Source: Mucilaginibacter sp. PAMC 26640 (GTDB lineage: Bacteria > Bacteroidota > Bacteroidia > Sphingobacteriales > Sphingobacteriaceae). Taken from it: a stretch of 64,000 nt of DNA. Below the pieces are notes generated by a model that saw only the letters and a list, made by a program, of their open reading frames with translations, was not told the DNA's origin and ran no database searches. The stretch spans positions 1,860,001-1,924,000 of the forward strand of contig CP014773.1 of NCBI GenBank assembly GCA_001596135.1, written 5' to 3'. Made by a program: the position numbers and the translations under genes. Below are positions 26,746 through 35,418 of the stretch, in pieces (position 1 is the stretch's first letter; the number at the start of each line of letters is the position of its first letter).

Positions 26746-29226
26746 TTACCTGATACCGTAGAAGATCCTGAATCCCTGCAGGTACTTGTTGTTTCCCGCG
26801 TAAGAAACACCGTAATCTACACGGAAGATGAGGCGCTGCACCCCGACGTAGAACTCCCTGTAGTTTTTGTTGCCTTTGGTGGTTAAATAGTTTACCCCAA
26901 TTAACTCTTCGAGTTTCAACTTGCGGAGCAACGGGATCTTGTTAAAGATGGAACCGGCAAAATTATGCTGGTAATGGCCCTCGAAAAATGCACCATTTGT
27001 ACTGTAGGTATAAAATGGCAGGAAGTGGAAGCTGCCAATATAGGTAGGATCGAAGGTGGTACCCTGGTTACCTAAAAAGTGGTAGTAATCCATGTAGTAT
27101 ACCCGCTTGTTATTGAAGAAACCGCCAGCCGTTAGTTTAAATGATGAATAGCCGAACAAACCAATTCGCATGTTGTACTGGGACAGATCTGCAGAAGCGA
27201 AATCATAATTTACATCTGATCCTAACACGTTATCAAAGCCTTTACGATAATTAACCGTAAGGGTAGGATATTTGGATGGCAGGTTGAACTTACCGGTTGG
27301 CCGGGTAATATAATGCTGATCGAACGTGAATGCTAACGAAGTATTAAAAGTTAATGCCTGGTGCTCCGGAAAAAGGAAAGAGCGGTCATCTGCCGGGGTG
27401 CCTGGTGGCGCCAGCGGGTTGTTGGAAGTATATTGCGAGCTGCTTACATTAACAATATGGCCCAATGCGGTATTATACAACTGCATCCGGCTGGAGTAAC
27501 TGAGGCTACCCGTCCACAATATGCCATTGGATAATTCCCGCTGATAACCGAAGCCGCCGTATTGAGAGCGGTAGTATTTAACATAGTTGTTTTTGCTTAA
27601 AATGGTGCTTAGCGTATTGAAATACAAGGAACGGGTACCCACATTGTTCAGATCCAGCACATCGCTGCCAAAGTTTGCCCACCATTTAGAGTTGTGGAAT
27701 GGATCATCCTTATATTCAAACAACATATTAGCGCTGAATAACCGGTTAGAGAATCCGTATCGGATAGCCGGGGTCACTGAAAAGGAATGGAAATCATCTA
27801 TGGTGCGGGTGTAGCGTACTTTAGCATTTATCCCAAATCCCTCCACCGTGTTATAGTAAAATGTTTGCAGGAATGGGAATACATAAAGCGAGTCTTTTTG
27901 ATTACGGCTGCTGGCGTTGTAACCGAAAATTAAATACCCGGGATAGTTAATATTATTTTTGGTATGCTGCAGTTCATCTAAATAGGCGTCGGTTTTTTTG
28001 TACGTTGCTAAACTGTCTTTTTTGAAATAATCGCGTACTTCCTGCGTGGTTAACGGTACAGGGCGTGTGTTATCCCAATAGTTTTTAGATTTTATGTTGG
28101 CTGCGGTATCAACTTTCAGCACTTCGCCGGTAAAAAACTTATCAGGAAAGGTAGGGTTAATTTTATAATTGTTGTAGATGCCGGAGTAGTAACCGCCGAA
28201 CTTAAAGCCAAGTACTGTGCCTTTAAAGTTGAAACTTACCGATAGCGGCATCCATACACTATCTGTAATAGGGATGTATTGCTGTTTTACCTGTAAGGTA
28301 TCTACCAGGTTAAGGGCATTCGTTTTTTTATCGAGATAAAGATCTACGCTGTAAATTCTCCAATCGCCTTCTAAAATATACACATAACCCTGAAAGTATT
28401 GGCCATAGTTATGCTGTGGAATAACCTGGATCTTATCAATGGTCCGGCCGTTCTGTATCGTGCTGCCAATCAGCTTGTATTTGTAATGCCTAAACCCGGT
28501 TTCGCCCAATGGAGATACGTAGCCCCGGGTGCTTAAACCGTTTATGCTAAATATATTATTATAGAAATTTACCTGCAGATCTGAAGCTTTGCTATAGTCA
28601 AAGGCGGTATTAACACCCGCAGTTTTAGAGGCGATGGTTATCTCCCGCACTTTATCCGGGCTTTTAAAATTAAAATCGGAAAGTGATTCCGACTGATACA
28701 AAATCCCCCGGCCCAATGAATCTAAGTCGAGTGCTTTAGTAACCGCCTGGCTGGCCAGTGATTTTGGCGAACTCAAAAGTTTTTGTACCCCCTTAATATA
28801 TACTGCGCAGGAATAGCTTGTGACTTCTTTCATGTGCTTTTCGCGGTTGGCCATAACCATACGCATAATGGTGTCGCCGGGGTCGGCATTGTATTTCCAT
28901 TTGTCAGAAACTTCGCTGAGTCGGAACGCCTCTCCAATAAACTGGATATCCTTTACTTCATTATGATCACTTACCGCAATAGTAGTTGACTGCTCTGCAT
29001 ACCCAGGCGAACGGTAAACCACCGTGTACGTACCCGGGCTTAATTTAAACTGGTAGTAGCCTTCTTCGTTAGCAATGGTGCCGTAGGTTGAATTTCGGAT
29101 ATATACGGATGAAAACGGAACCGGGTCGTTTTTTGGCCCCGTTAATTTGCCCGACAAAGTAAATTGCTGAGCAGAAGCCGTGATGGCAGTAATTAAAAAT
29201 AACAGGAAAGGTAAGGATCTCTTCAT
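26746..29226 (-). CDS. DUF5686 outer-membrane protein with carboxypeptidase-regulatory-like domain
   Basis: An 826-residue exported protein. Signal peptide 1-19 (ITASA before QQF). CarboxypepD_reg-like domain about 22-105 (LSGKLTGPKNDPVPFSSVYI, GTIANEEGYYQFKLSPG). The rest is DUF5686, a beta-rich region (about 120-826) with alternating aromatic strands and a C-terminus GIR, consistent with an outer-membrane barrel of the TonB-receptor-like kind but without a plug. No function is established; members are common in Bacteroidota envelopes. Its own terminator follows, so it is probably monocistronic. Confidence 0.85.
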   Translation of the reverse strand: MKRSLPFLLFLITAITASAQQFTLSGKLTGPKNDPVPFSSVYIRNSTYGTIANEEGYYQFKLSPGTYTVVYRSPGYAEQSTTIAVSDHNEVKDIQFIGEAFRLSEVSDKWKYNADPGDTIMRMVMANREKHMKEVTSYSCAVYIKGVQKLLSSPKSLASQAVTKALDLDSLGRGILYQSESLSDFNFKSPDKVREITIASKTAGVNTAFDYSKASDLQVNFYNNIFSINGLSTRGYVSPLGETGFRHYKYKLIGSTIQNGRTIDKIQVIPQHNYGQYFQGYVYILEGDWRIYSVDLYLDKKTNALNLVDTLQVKQQYIPITDSVWMPLSVSFNFKGTVLGFKFGGYYSGIYNNYKINPTFPDKFFTGEVLKVDTAANIKSKNYWDNTRPVPLTTQEVRDYFKKDSLATYKKTDAYLDELQHTKNNINYPGYLIFGYNASSRNQKDSLYVFPFLQTFYYNTVEGFGINAKVRYTRTIDDFHSFSVTPAIRYGFSNRLFSANMLFEYKDDPFHNSKWWANFGSDVLDLNNVGTRSLYFNTLSTILSKNNYVKYYRSQYGGFGYQRELSNGILWTGSLSYSSRMQLYNTALGHIVNVSSSQYTSNNPLAPPGTPADDRSFLFPEHQALTFNTSLAFTFDQHYITRPTGKFNLPSKYPTLTVNYRKGFDNVLGSDVNYDFASADLSQYNMRIGLFGYSSFKLTAGGFFNNKRVYYMDYYHFLGNQGTTFDPTYIGSFHFLPFYTYSTNGAFFEGHYQHNFAGSIFNKIPLLRKLKLEELIGVNYLTTKGNKNYREFYVGVQRLIFRVDYGVSYAGNNKYLQGFRIFYGIR

Positions 29227-29338
29227 GAGGGATTCGTGTATAGCTTTCGATTTAAATATCTGTTTGCCTCAAAATGTTTGTTTATAGCGTTAATATATTT
29301 AAAATGGGGCATATAGGTGTTCATTTGGGGTTAATGTT

Positions 29339-29346
29339 TAATTTTG
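29339..29346 (+). promoter_or_regulatory. -7 element of kbl
   Basis: TAATTTTG, a perfect TAnnTTTG, 18 bp before the ATG. A TTTG at 29324 is too close to be the -33 element. Confidence 0.45.
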
Positions 29347-29364
29347 CAGCCTTAAAATAAGATT

Positions 29365-30555
29365 ATGTACAAAACATTGCAGCCGGTTTTACAGCAAGAG
29401 CTGGCCGATATTGAAAACGCAGGGTTATTTAAAAGAGAAAGAATAATTACCTCGCCGCAAGGAGCAGATATTACCGTGGAGGGAGGTAAGGATGTGATCA
29501 ATTTTTGTGCAAATAACTATCTGGGCTTATCGGCACACCCCAAGGTAATTGCCGCTGCAAAAAATGCTATGGATACCCATGGTTTTGGCCTTTCATCCGT
29601 GCGCTTTATTTGCGGAACGCAGGATATACACAAAGAACTGGAGCAAAAGATCTCTGAATTTTTAGGTACCGAAGACACCATTCTGTATGCTGCTGCATTT
29701 GATGCAAATGGCGGTGTTTTTGAACCGCTGTTTAACGATCAGGATGCCATTATCTCTGACGAGCTGAACCATGCCTCAATTATTGATGGGGTGCGTTTGT
29801 GCAAGGCTCAGCGCTACCGTTATAAACATGATGACATGGCCGACCTGGAAGAGAAACTTCAGGCTACACAAGGGTTGCGCCATCGCATTATTGTAACCGA
29901 CGGCGCTTTCTCTATGGATGGCACCATAGCGCAGCTGGATAAAATTTGTGTGCTTGCAGAGAAATACAATGCCCTGGTAATGATAGATGAGTGCCATTGC
30001 AGTGGCTTTATGGGTAAAACCGGCCGCGGCACACATGAGCACCACAACGTGATGGGCCAGATTGATATTATAACCGGCACTTTGGGTAAGGCCCTGGGTG
30101 GTGCGTCTGGCGGATTTACATCGGGTCGTAAAGAAATTATCGATATGCTGCGCCAGCGGTCGCGACCATACTTATTCAGTAACACACTGGCCCCGGCCAT
30201 TACGGGTGCATCGATAGCGGTGTTGGATATGCTGAGCGAAACCACCGATCTTCGTGATAAACTAGAAACCAATACCCAATATTTCCGTGAGCAAATGACC
30301 GCGGCAGGTTTTGATATTAAGCCGGGTGTACACCCTATTGTACCGGTAATGTTATATGATGCCAAGCTGGCGCAGGAGTTTGCAGCCAAAATGCTGGAAG
30401 AAGGTATTTATGTTATCGGTTTTTACTACCCGGTAGTACCGCAGGGTAAGGCCAGGATCCGGGTACAGATCTCAGCCGCACATGAGCGGGCGCATTTAGA
30501 TAAGGCCATTGCAGCCTTTACTAAGGTTGGTAAGGATTTAGCGGTAATTAAATAA
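29365..30555 (+). CDS. kbl: Glycine C-acetyltransferase (2-amino-3-ketobutyrate CoA ligase)
   Basis: PLP-dependent alpha-oxoamine synthase that converts 2-amino-3-ketobutyrate and CoA to glycine and acetyl-CoA in threonine breakdown. The 396-residue protein aligns along its whole length with Kbl: [12 protein letters not shown] (about 50-61), [17 protein letters not shown] (about 77-93), Asp208 and His211 in MIDECHCSG, and the PLP Lys242 in GTLGKALGG. The family also includes serine palmitoyltransferase and the cysteate acyltransferase of sulfonolipid synthesis, but the [14 protein letters not shown] block favours Kbl. No threonine dehydrogenase gene is adjacent. Confidence 0.93.
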   Translation: MYKTLQPVLQQELADIENAGLFKRERIITSPQGADITVEGGKDVINFCANNYLGLSAHPKVIAAAKNAMDTHGFGLSSVRFICGTQDIHKELEQKISEFLGTEDTILYAAAFDANGGVFEPLFNDQDAIISDELNHASIIDGVRLCKAQRYRYKHDDMADLEEKLQATQGLRHRIIVTDGAFSMDGTIAQLDKICVLAEKYNALVMIDECHCSGFMGKTGRGTHEHHNVMGQIDIITGTLGKALGGASGGFTSGRKEIIDMLRQRSRPYLFSNTLAPAITGASIAVLDMLSETTDLRDKLETNTQYFREQMTAAGFDIKPGVHPIVPVMLYDAKLAQEFAAKMLEEGIYVIGFYYPVVPQGKARIRVQISAAHERAHLDKAIAAFTKVGKDLAVIK

Positions 30556-30583
30556 ACATTAAATTAATTCCAATTAAAAAGCG

Positions 30584-30726
30584 CTTAACTTTATACCTGC
30601 ACCGATAGAAAGGTTGGAAGACCTGGCTTAGCAGCTGAGAAACTCTGTATATCAATTATTTGCAGATACCCGAGTAGGTTAAACTAAAAAGGAATTGGGA
30701 TAACGTCCACTACAAGAAACATTATA
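30584..30726 (+). other. Possible structured 5' leader of pheS
   Basis: The 171 bp between kbl and pheS contain TAACTTTA (a weak -7 element) followed by about 130 bases rich in short complementary words: AGGT/ACCT, CTTAGC/GCTGAG, CTCTG/CAGA, TACCC/GGGATA. This looks like a structured untranslated leader. It contains CTGAGA and ATACCCG, which recall the TPP riboswitch, but the spacing and the third conserved block do not fit. No leader peptide rich in phenylalanine is visible. I cannot name a family. Confidence 0.3.
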
Positions 30727-31764
30727 ATGCAATCAAAAATAGATCAATATACCAGCGAGATCAAAGCTTTTTCTGCAGCTAAAGCAGACGAACTGGAAGC
30801 TTTCCGCATTAAATATTTGGGTACCAAGGGAATTATCAAGGACCTGTTTGAACAGTTTAAAACGGTAAGTGCTGACGAGAAGCGCACTTTTGGTAAAGTG
30901 CTTAACCAGTTTAAGCAGATGGCTGAGGCGCGTTATGAAGAAATTAAAGAATCACTTACTTCAGAAATTGCAGATCCCAAATCCGAGATTGACCTGACCT
31001 TGCCGGGTGATGGTTTTGAAGTAGGCTCTCGCCATCCGCTTTCGCTGGTACGTAACGAAATTATTGACATATTTAAACGTTTGGGCTTTGTGGTAGCAGA
31101 AGGACCGGAGATAGAAGACGACTGGCACAACTTTTCTGCCTTAAACTTCCCGGAAGAACATCCTGCCCGTGATATGCAGGATACTTTTTTTATCCGCAAA
31201 GGCGATGAAGAAAAAGGCGATATTGCTTTGCGCACCCATACTTCATCGGTACAGGTACGCATGATGGAGAATGGTAAACCACCTTTCCGCGCTATTATGC
31301 CGGGCCGGGTTTACCGTAACGAAGCCATTTCGGCACGTGCCCATTGCTTCTTCCACCAGGTGGAAGGGTTGTATGTAGATGAAAATGTATCGTTTTCGGA
31401 TTTAAAACAAACGCTTTATCACTTTGTGCAGGAGCTTTATGGCGAAGGTACCAAGGTACGTTTCCGCCCTTCCTATTTCCCTTTCACCGAGCCTTCGGCC
31501 GAAATGGATATCTCCTGTACGATTTGTAAAGGAGCGGGCTGTAATATGTGTAAGTATAGCGGTTGGGTAGAGATCCTGGGCTGTGGGATGGTTGATCCGA
31601 ACGTTTTGGAGAATTGCGGTATCGACAGTAACAAATTTACCGGCTTTGCTTTTGGTATGGGGATGGAAAGAATTGCCAACCTGAAATATGTCATCCGCGA
31701 TCTGCGTTTGTTCTCTGAGAACGATGTTCGCTTCTTAAAACAATTCCAAACAGAGATCATCTAA
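30727..31764 (+). CDS. pheS: Phenylalanyl-tRNA synthetase alpha subunit
   Basis: Catalytic subunit of the class II alpha2beta2 enzyme that charges tRNA-Phe. The 345-residue product has the N-terminal coiled-coil tRNA arm (about 1-85), then the class II core: motif 1 near RHPLSLVRNEIIDIFKRLGF (about 105-124), motif 2 with YRNEAISARAHCFFHQVEG (about 197-215), and motif 3 FGMGMERIANLKY (about 318-330), with FTEPSAEMDISC in between. A CTICKGAGCNMCK segment (about 265-277) is a metal-binding-like insertion usual in this phylum. pheT is not adjacent, so the two subunits are encoded apart. Confidence 0.97.
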   Translation: MQSKIDQYTSEIKAFSAAKADELEAFRIKYLGTKGIIKDLFEQFKTVSADEKRTFGKVLNQFKQMAEARYEEIKESLTSEIADPKSEIDLTLPGDGFEVGSRHPLSLVRNEIIDIFKRLGFVVAEGPEIEDDWHNFSALNFPEEHPARDMQDTFFIRKGDEEKGDIALRTHTSSVQVRMMENGKPPFRAIMPGRVYRNEAISARAHCFFHQVEGLYVDENVSFSDLKQTLYHFVQELYGEGTKVRFRPSYFPFTEPSAEMDISCTICKGAGCNMCKYSGWVEILGCGMVDPNVLENCGIDSNKFTGFAFGMGMERIANLKYVIRDLRLFSENDVRFLKQFQTEII

Positions 31765-32178
31765 ATGAAGCAGGCACTTACCTTTGTTATTGTAGCTTTT
31801 ATATTTCTATCCTGCGGCAAAACCGAGGGTTTGGTGCCCAGTGTGCCCGTTAACTTCCAAGCCTCTAAAACCGATCCGCGATTGGCTGCACTCAACAGCC
31901 CGGGCGGTTCGGTCATCATCTCCGGCTATGGCATTGCGGGCTTGCTGTTATACCGGCAGGCCGATGGTACCTACTCCTGCTATGACCGGTGCAGCAGCTA
32001 TCAGCCCGAAAAATTGTGTGCAATAACACCTGATGCAAGTGGGTTTACCGCTACCGATCCATGCAGTGGGGCAAAATTTTCTTTATCAGATGGCAGCCCC
32101 GTTAAGGCCCCTGCCACAAAATCTCTTCGCGCTTATACCGTAAATGTCAGTAATTTTGAGATATTTGTTTCAAACTGA
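31765..32178 (+). CDS. Rieske-like lipoprotein lacking most cluster ligands
   Basis: A 137-residue lipoprotein (lipobox IFLSC, Cys17) whose ATG directly follows the pheS stop codon. The region 60-125 has the outline of a Rieske ferredoxin domain: YDRCSSYQPEKLC (Cys76, Cys85) followed by TATDPCSGAKFSLSDGSPVK (Cys100) and a C-terminal APATKSLRAYTV strand, as in CxH...CPCHGS.F....G. By that alignment three of four [2Fe-2S] ligands are replaced (His to Ser78, Cys to Asp98, His to Ser101), so no cluster is expected. The domain call is my reading of the pattern; I am moderately sure. Co-transcribed with pheS and the TetR gene. Confidence 0.6.
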   Translation: MKQALTFVIVAFIFLSCGKTEGLVPSVPVNFQASKTDPRLAALNSPGGSVIISGYGIAGLLLYRQADGTYSCYDRCSSYQPEKLCAITPDASGFTATDPCSGAKFSLSDGSPVKAPATKSLRAYTVNVSNFEIFVSN

Positions 32179-32181
32179 TCC

Positions 32182-32763
32182 ATGGAGGCCGACAAAATTA
32201 AAGATAGTATCAAGCGTGCAGCGCAGGATTTGTTTCGCAAGTTCGGTTACCATAAAACAAGTGTAAACGAAATTGCTAAGCGGGCCAAGATTGCAAAGGC
32301 TACTATTTACAAATATTTTGAGAGCAAAGAAGCCATTTTGCACGTACTGCTGATGGATTACATTAAGGCAAGCGTGGACGAATTGGTTAACACGAAGTTG
32401 CCGGAGATGGATGAAGAGGCCTATCTCAATAGCCTCATCATGAAAACCTGCCGCTTATCCTACACGGTTTGCAATGAATTTATCGGCTGGGATTTTATCC
32501 GCGAAAGTGCCAACTCGCAGGATTTCCTCAAGAACCTATCCAACGAATTGGAAGATCTGCTGGTAATGAGTTTCACCCAACTGGCCGGCATCCGCAAGCA
32601 CGAAACCTATCCCCAACGCCTTCGCTTTTTAATTAAATGCAGTAAGAGCATTGTATTCAGCTTCGCGTTTACTTCTGTAAGCGATAGCGATGTTCGAAAA
32701 AACTTCGTATCCTTTCAAAAAGAGATTCTGCCTTATTTGGTGAAGGCGGCGATATTGGTGTAA
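32182..32763 (+). CDS. TetR/AcrR-family transcriptional regulator
   Basis: A 193-residue DNA-binding protein. The N-terminal helix-turn-helix (about 10-55) is clear: AAQDLFRKFGYHKTSVNEIAK, AKIAKATIYKYFESKEAIL. The C-terminal half is an all-helical ligand-binding domain of unknown specificity. It starts 3 bp after the lipoprotein stop and so is probably in the pheS transcript. No efflux or fatty-acid genes lie next to it, so the target is unclear; TetR regulators often act on their own operon. Confidence 0.92.
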   Translation: MEADKIKDSIKRAAQDLFRKFGYHKTSVNEIAKRAKIAKATIYKYFESKEAILHVLLMDYIKASVDELVNTKLPEMDEEAYLNSLIMKTCRLSYTVCNEFIGWDFIRESANSQDFLKNLSNELEDLLVMSFTQLAGIRKHETYPQRLRFLIKCSKSIVFSFAFTSVSDSDVRKNFVSFQKEILPYLVKAAILV

Positions 32764-32770
32764 ATTTCAT

Positions 32771-33376
32771 TTACGCTATTTGTACGATCCGGGCGTTTTC
32801 GCATTCGGGATCAGTTGCTAAGAGTTCTGTAATTGCCAATCTCATGTTGACGAATGATGGTCCATAAAAATATAGCGCTGTTTCCGTATTCCCCTGCCAA
32901 TGCCTAAATATATCACTGCTTAAACCTGTTAAATGCTTTATTTTATCTGCCACAGCTTCAGCATCTGAATTTTTGTAAACTTCATCTGAGAGGGTTATTC
33001 CGTCTAGATAGACAGCCATACCTTCCAGCTTTCCAAATGGAATTTTTTGTCCGGAAGATTCAATGATAAGTTGCGAGCCCTTTGGCGCACCCAGTTCTTC
33101 AAGCTTAGCTATAATTTCTGATACAGCCTGCTGGTTAAATGTTTCGTCGATCACTTTAATTTCGATATCACAATATTCGTTTTCCCCACTTTCCGAAAGT
33201 AAAGTACCTCCTCCAGTTACTCGCCCATAATATTTCATTTTTAAAAACTCATCAAGCGGGTCTCCGTAAATTTCTACACGGTCAATAGGCATTATCTTGT
33301 CGTTTAGTTGGGCAACTATGTATTTATCCTCGTGACGGGAAGGCTTAAAGTATTTTTTAAGTTGGGTTTTAGTCAT
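32771..33376 (-). CDS. Hypothetical protein, unknown family
   Basis: I do not recognise the family. The 201-residue product is soluble, without signal peptide or membrane helix, and mixes charged and beta-forming segments: KYFKPSRHEDKYIVAQLNDK at the N-terminus, MKYYGRVTGGGTLLSESGE (about 47-65) and CDIEIKV (about 69-75). The style recalls small immunity-type proteins, but there is no toxin gene alongside. It converges on the TetR gene (7 bp between stops) and diverges from creD across an intergenic region with two palindromes. Confidence 0.6.
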   Translation of the reverse strand: MTKTQLKKYFKPSRHEDKYIVAQLNDKIMPIDRVEIYGDPLDEFLKMKYYGRVTGGGTLLSESGENEYCDIEIKVIDETFNQQAVSEIIAKLEELGAPKGSQLIIESSGQKIPFGKLEGMAVYLDGITLSDEVYKNSDAEAVADKIKHLTGLSSDIFRHWQGNTETALYFYGPSFVNMRLAITELLATDPECENARIVQIA

Positions 33377-33461
33377 AATCTTAGTTTAGGAGATGTAAAT
33401 ATAATAGCTGGGTATCACATAAAAGAAAAATGAATAGTTGGAACTATATATAATATTTATT

Positions 33462-33480
33462 TACTTTGTAATTCAAAGTA
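33462..33480. promoter_or_regulatory. Palindromic operator-like site 1 upstream of creD
   Basis: TACTTTG, 5-bp spacer, CAAAGTA: perfect 7-5-7 palindrome. A second copy is at 33530-33548, 68 bp further on. Together they bracket the creD -7 element. Confidence 0.6.
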
Positions 33481-33515
33481 CTTTAATAAATATCGCTTGT
33501 CTTTCAGCAAGCGTC

Positions 33516-33523
33516 TATTTTTG
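33516..33523 (+). promoter_or_regulatory. -7 element of creD
   Basis: TATTTTTG, perfect TAnnTTTG, 42 bp before the ATG. A 6-bp hairpin (CGCTTG/CAAGCG, 33494-33513) occupies the -33 region. Confidence 0.5.
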
Positions 33524-33529
33524 ATTATT

Positions 33530-33548
33530 TACTTTGAAATACAAAGAA
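33530..33548. promoter_or_regulatory. Palindromic operator-like site 2 upstream of creD
   Basis: TACTTTG, spacer AAATA, CAAAGAA: one mismatch from the 7-5-7 palindrome of site 1. It covers the predicted transcription start, so a bound regulator would block creD. Confidence 0.55.
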
Positions 33549-33565
33549 CTTTCAAAATAAAAAAA

Positions 33566-34906
33566 ATGATAGAACAATTTCAACAAGAGCCTAAGTGGTA
33601 CCAAGGGTCCATATTGGTAAAATTAGGGGTGATCACTTTATTGATCCTTTTGCTACTCATCCCGTCCTCGTGGATCCAGAATTTGATAGATGAAAGGCAG
33701 GAAAGCCAGTCGCTGATGGGGCGCGGCGTATCTGACAGCTGGTCGGGCAGCCAATTGGTTCAGGGCCCGGTACTGATATTGCCTTATAGAAAACAAGTAA
33801 TTGCCCCGGCAGATTCCGGTAGGATGTCCGGCACAAAAGAAACTACCGGCTATATTTACCTGTTGCCAGAGGATGTGAAGATCAAAGCCGACTTGAAAAC
33901 CCAGCAGTTTAAACAAGGTGTGTTTGACGTTACCGTTTACAATTCCAAAGTAGGGGTGGCGGGAAACTTTACACAGCCGGACCTGGCCAAACTGGGTATC
34001 GACCCAACCCGGGTAATGTTTGATAAGGCCAGGCTGTTGTTCAGTATCTCTGATTTGAAAGGCTTGAAGAATAACCCTGCGGTAAAGATCCAGGGACAAA
34101 CCTACACACCAGAGCCAACGTCCGGTGAGGTAAATCCTTTTGAGAGATCGTTGCAGATTAGTTTCGTTTTGCCAACCACCGGAAGGGTCGCCTTTAATTA
34201 TGAAATGGATTTGAAAGGCAGTAACGATATCAACTTCCTACATGTTGGCAAAACTACGGAGGTAAACTTTACCAGCGACTGGCAAACGCCAAAATACAAC
34301 GGCCGCTACCTGCCGGATACCCGCGACAGCACAAAAAGCGGATCGGCAGCTAAATGGCATATGATGTATTATAACCGGCCGTTTCCGCAGCAATGGGCAG
34401 ATAATGATAAGGTTTTGAACAACAAGAAATCTATAAAAGAAGCCAGTTTTGGTGTTCGCCTGCAGGTGCCCATTGATGAGTACCGTAAAATTATGCGTAC
34501 CACTAAGTACTCCACGTTGATAATCCTGCTAACTTTCGTGGCACTGTTTTTAACGGAACTCGTCCGCAAGCAAAACATTCACCTGATTAATTATACGCTG
34601 ATAGGTGCGGCTATGATCGTTTATTATATCCTGCTGCTCTCTTTCGCTGAGAAGATTGGTTACAACTATGCCTACCTGCTTTCATCAACCGCAACTATCG
34701 GGCTAATCTCCTTCTTCACGGCATCGTTGCTCAATAATAAGCCCGCTGCGGCACTGTTCGCGTTTATTTTAACCCTGTTTTACGGTTTCATCTTTATCAT
34801 TATCCAGCTGGAAGAATATTCGCTTATGGTGGGGGCTATCGCCTTATTTGTGATCGTTGCCACGCTGATGTATTTTTCGAGAAAGATCGACTGGGATAAT
34901 CAGTAA
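33566..34906 (+). CDS. creD: Cell envelope integrity protein CreD family
   Basis: Inner-membrane protein of 446 residues: one N-terminal membrane helix (about 17-37), a large periplasmic beta-domain (about 45-290) including LVQGPVLILPYR and FNYEMDLKGSNDINFLHVG, and a C-terminal bundle of about five helices (about 310-440) followed by SRKIDWDNQ. This is the CreD/inner membrane IM-protein layout. CreD affects envelope integrity and colicin or beta-lactam sensitivity in enterobacteria. The frame is open to 33497 but MIEQFQQEPKWYQGS is the likely start. In many Bacteroidota a winged-helix regulator gene precedes creD; none is present here although operator-like sites are. Confidence 0.9.
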   Translation: MIEQFQQEPKWYQGSILVKLGVITLLILLLLIPSSWIQNLIDERQESQSLMGRGVSDSWSGSQLVQGPVLILPYRKQVIAPADSGRMSGTKETTGYIYLLPEDVKIKADLKTQQFKQGVFDVTVYNSKVGVAGNFTQPDLAKLGIDPTRVMFDKARLLFSISDLKGLKNNPAVKIQGQTYTPEPTSGEVNPFERSLQISFVLPTTGRVAFNYEMDLKGSNDINFLHVGKTTEVNFTSDWQTPKYNGRYLPDTRDSTKSGSAAKWHMMYYNRPFPQQWADNDKVLNNKKSIKEASFGVRLQVPIDEYRKIMRTTKYSTLIILLTFVALFLTELVRKQNIHLINYTLIGAAMIVYYILLLSFAEKIGYNYAYLLSSTATIGLISFFTASLLNNKPAAALFAFILTLFYGFIFIIIQLEEYSLMVGAIALFVIVATLMYFSRKIDWDNQ

Positions 34907-34913
34907 AAATACT

Positions 34914-34945
34914 ACCGGCGGGTGATCCTAAACCTGCCCGCCGGT
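34914..34945 (+). terminator. Terminator after creD
   Basis: ACCGGCGGG and CCCGCCGGT (9-bp perfect GC-rich stem) followed by AAAAGTTTATTT. Confidence 0.75.
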
Positions 34946-34982
34946 AAAAGTTTATTTAATTCAAAATACCGTTTTGGTTTTC

Positions 34983-35020
34983 GGTATGTTTTTGCTATGT
35001 TAGCATAATAAAAACATACC
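34983..35020. other. Nested inverted repeat upstream of a small ORF
   Basis: GGTATGTTTTT pairs perfectly with AAAAACATACC (11 bp), with a smaller GCTA/TAGC pair inside. Ends 3 bp before the ATG of a 35-codon ORF. Could be an operator or a structured leader. Confidence 0.45.
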
Positions 35021-35023
35021 GCC

Positions 35024-35131
35024 ATGAGCCAGGAATTAATTGATTTTTCGGAGCAGATTGATGAGCAGTTTGAAATGCCCGATATTATTATCGAAGTTTA
35101 TTTTGATAAGCTGATGAGCTTTTTTCTGTAA
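35024..35131 (+). CDS. Possible 35-residue small protein
   Basis: ATG at 35024, stop at 35129-35131. The predicted peptide is acidic at the N-terminus (MSQELIDFSEQIDEQFEMPD) and hydrophobic at the C-terminus (EVYFDKLMSFFL). No family recognised. Support is limited to the adjacent inverted repeat and an in-frame ORF. Could be chance. Confidence 0.25.
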   Translation: MSQELIDFSEQIDEQFEMPDIIIEVYFDKLMSFFL

Positions 35132-35418
35132 ACCAGTCTATTCAGCATGCTTTGATTTAACCGCAGCGTCCGCAGAGAAATCCCGGAGTTGCACAGCATT
35201 TTTATGGCAGTTTGCTAACGACTGCTGCTCAAGAGAGTATGTTTCATTAATAACCTTTTCTTGAATTTTCTAAGATCTCTCGCAAGCTCCATACCTTCTT
35301 TGTTTTCTTCTTGTTAAAAACACCGTAAAACCTAATTTACCTTCTTTCACCAAACAGAATTATTTAAAACATTTAACCCCAACCGCATATTATATACCTT
35401 ATAAATAAATCATCAACT
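35132..35418. other. Intergenic region without assigned feature
   Basis: About 290 bp, AT-rich toward the right end. I see no ORF, hairpin with T-run, or repeat that I can support. The right end is probably the leader of the small membrane protein gene. Confidence 0.5.

Noticed and set aside
29365..30555. Cysteate/serine acyltransferase of sulfonolipid or sphingolipid synthesis instead of Kbl
   Set aside because: The [14 protein letters not shown] and GTLGKALGG contexts and the full-length match fit Kbl better; kept only as an alternative in the evidence.
30620..30720. TPP riboswitch before pheS, suggested by CTGAGA and ATACCCG
   Set aside because: About 25 extra bases separate the two words, the GGGGTGC and GCG-AGGGA blocks are missing, and pheS is not a thiamine gene.
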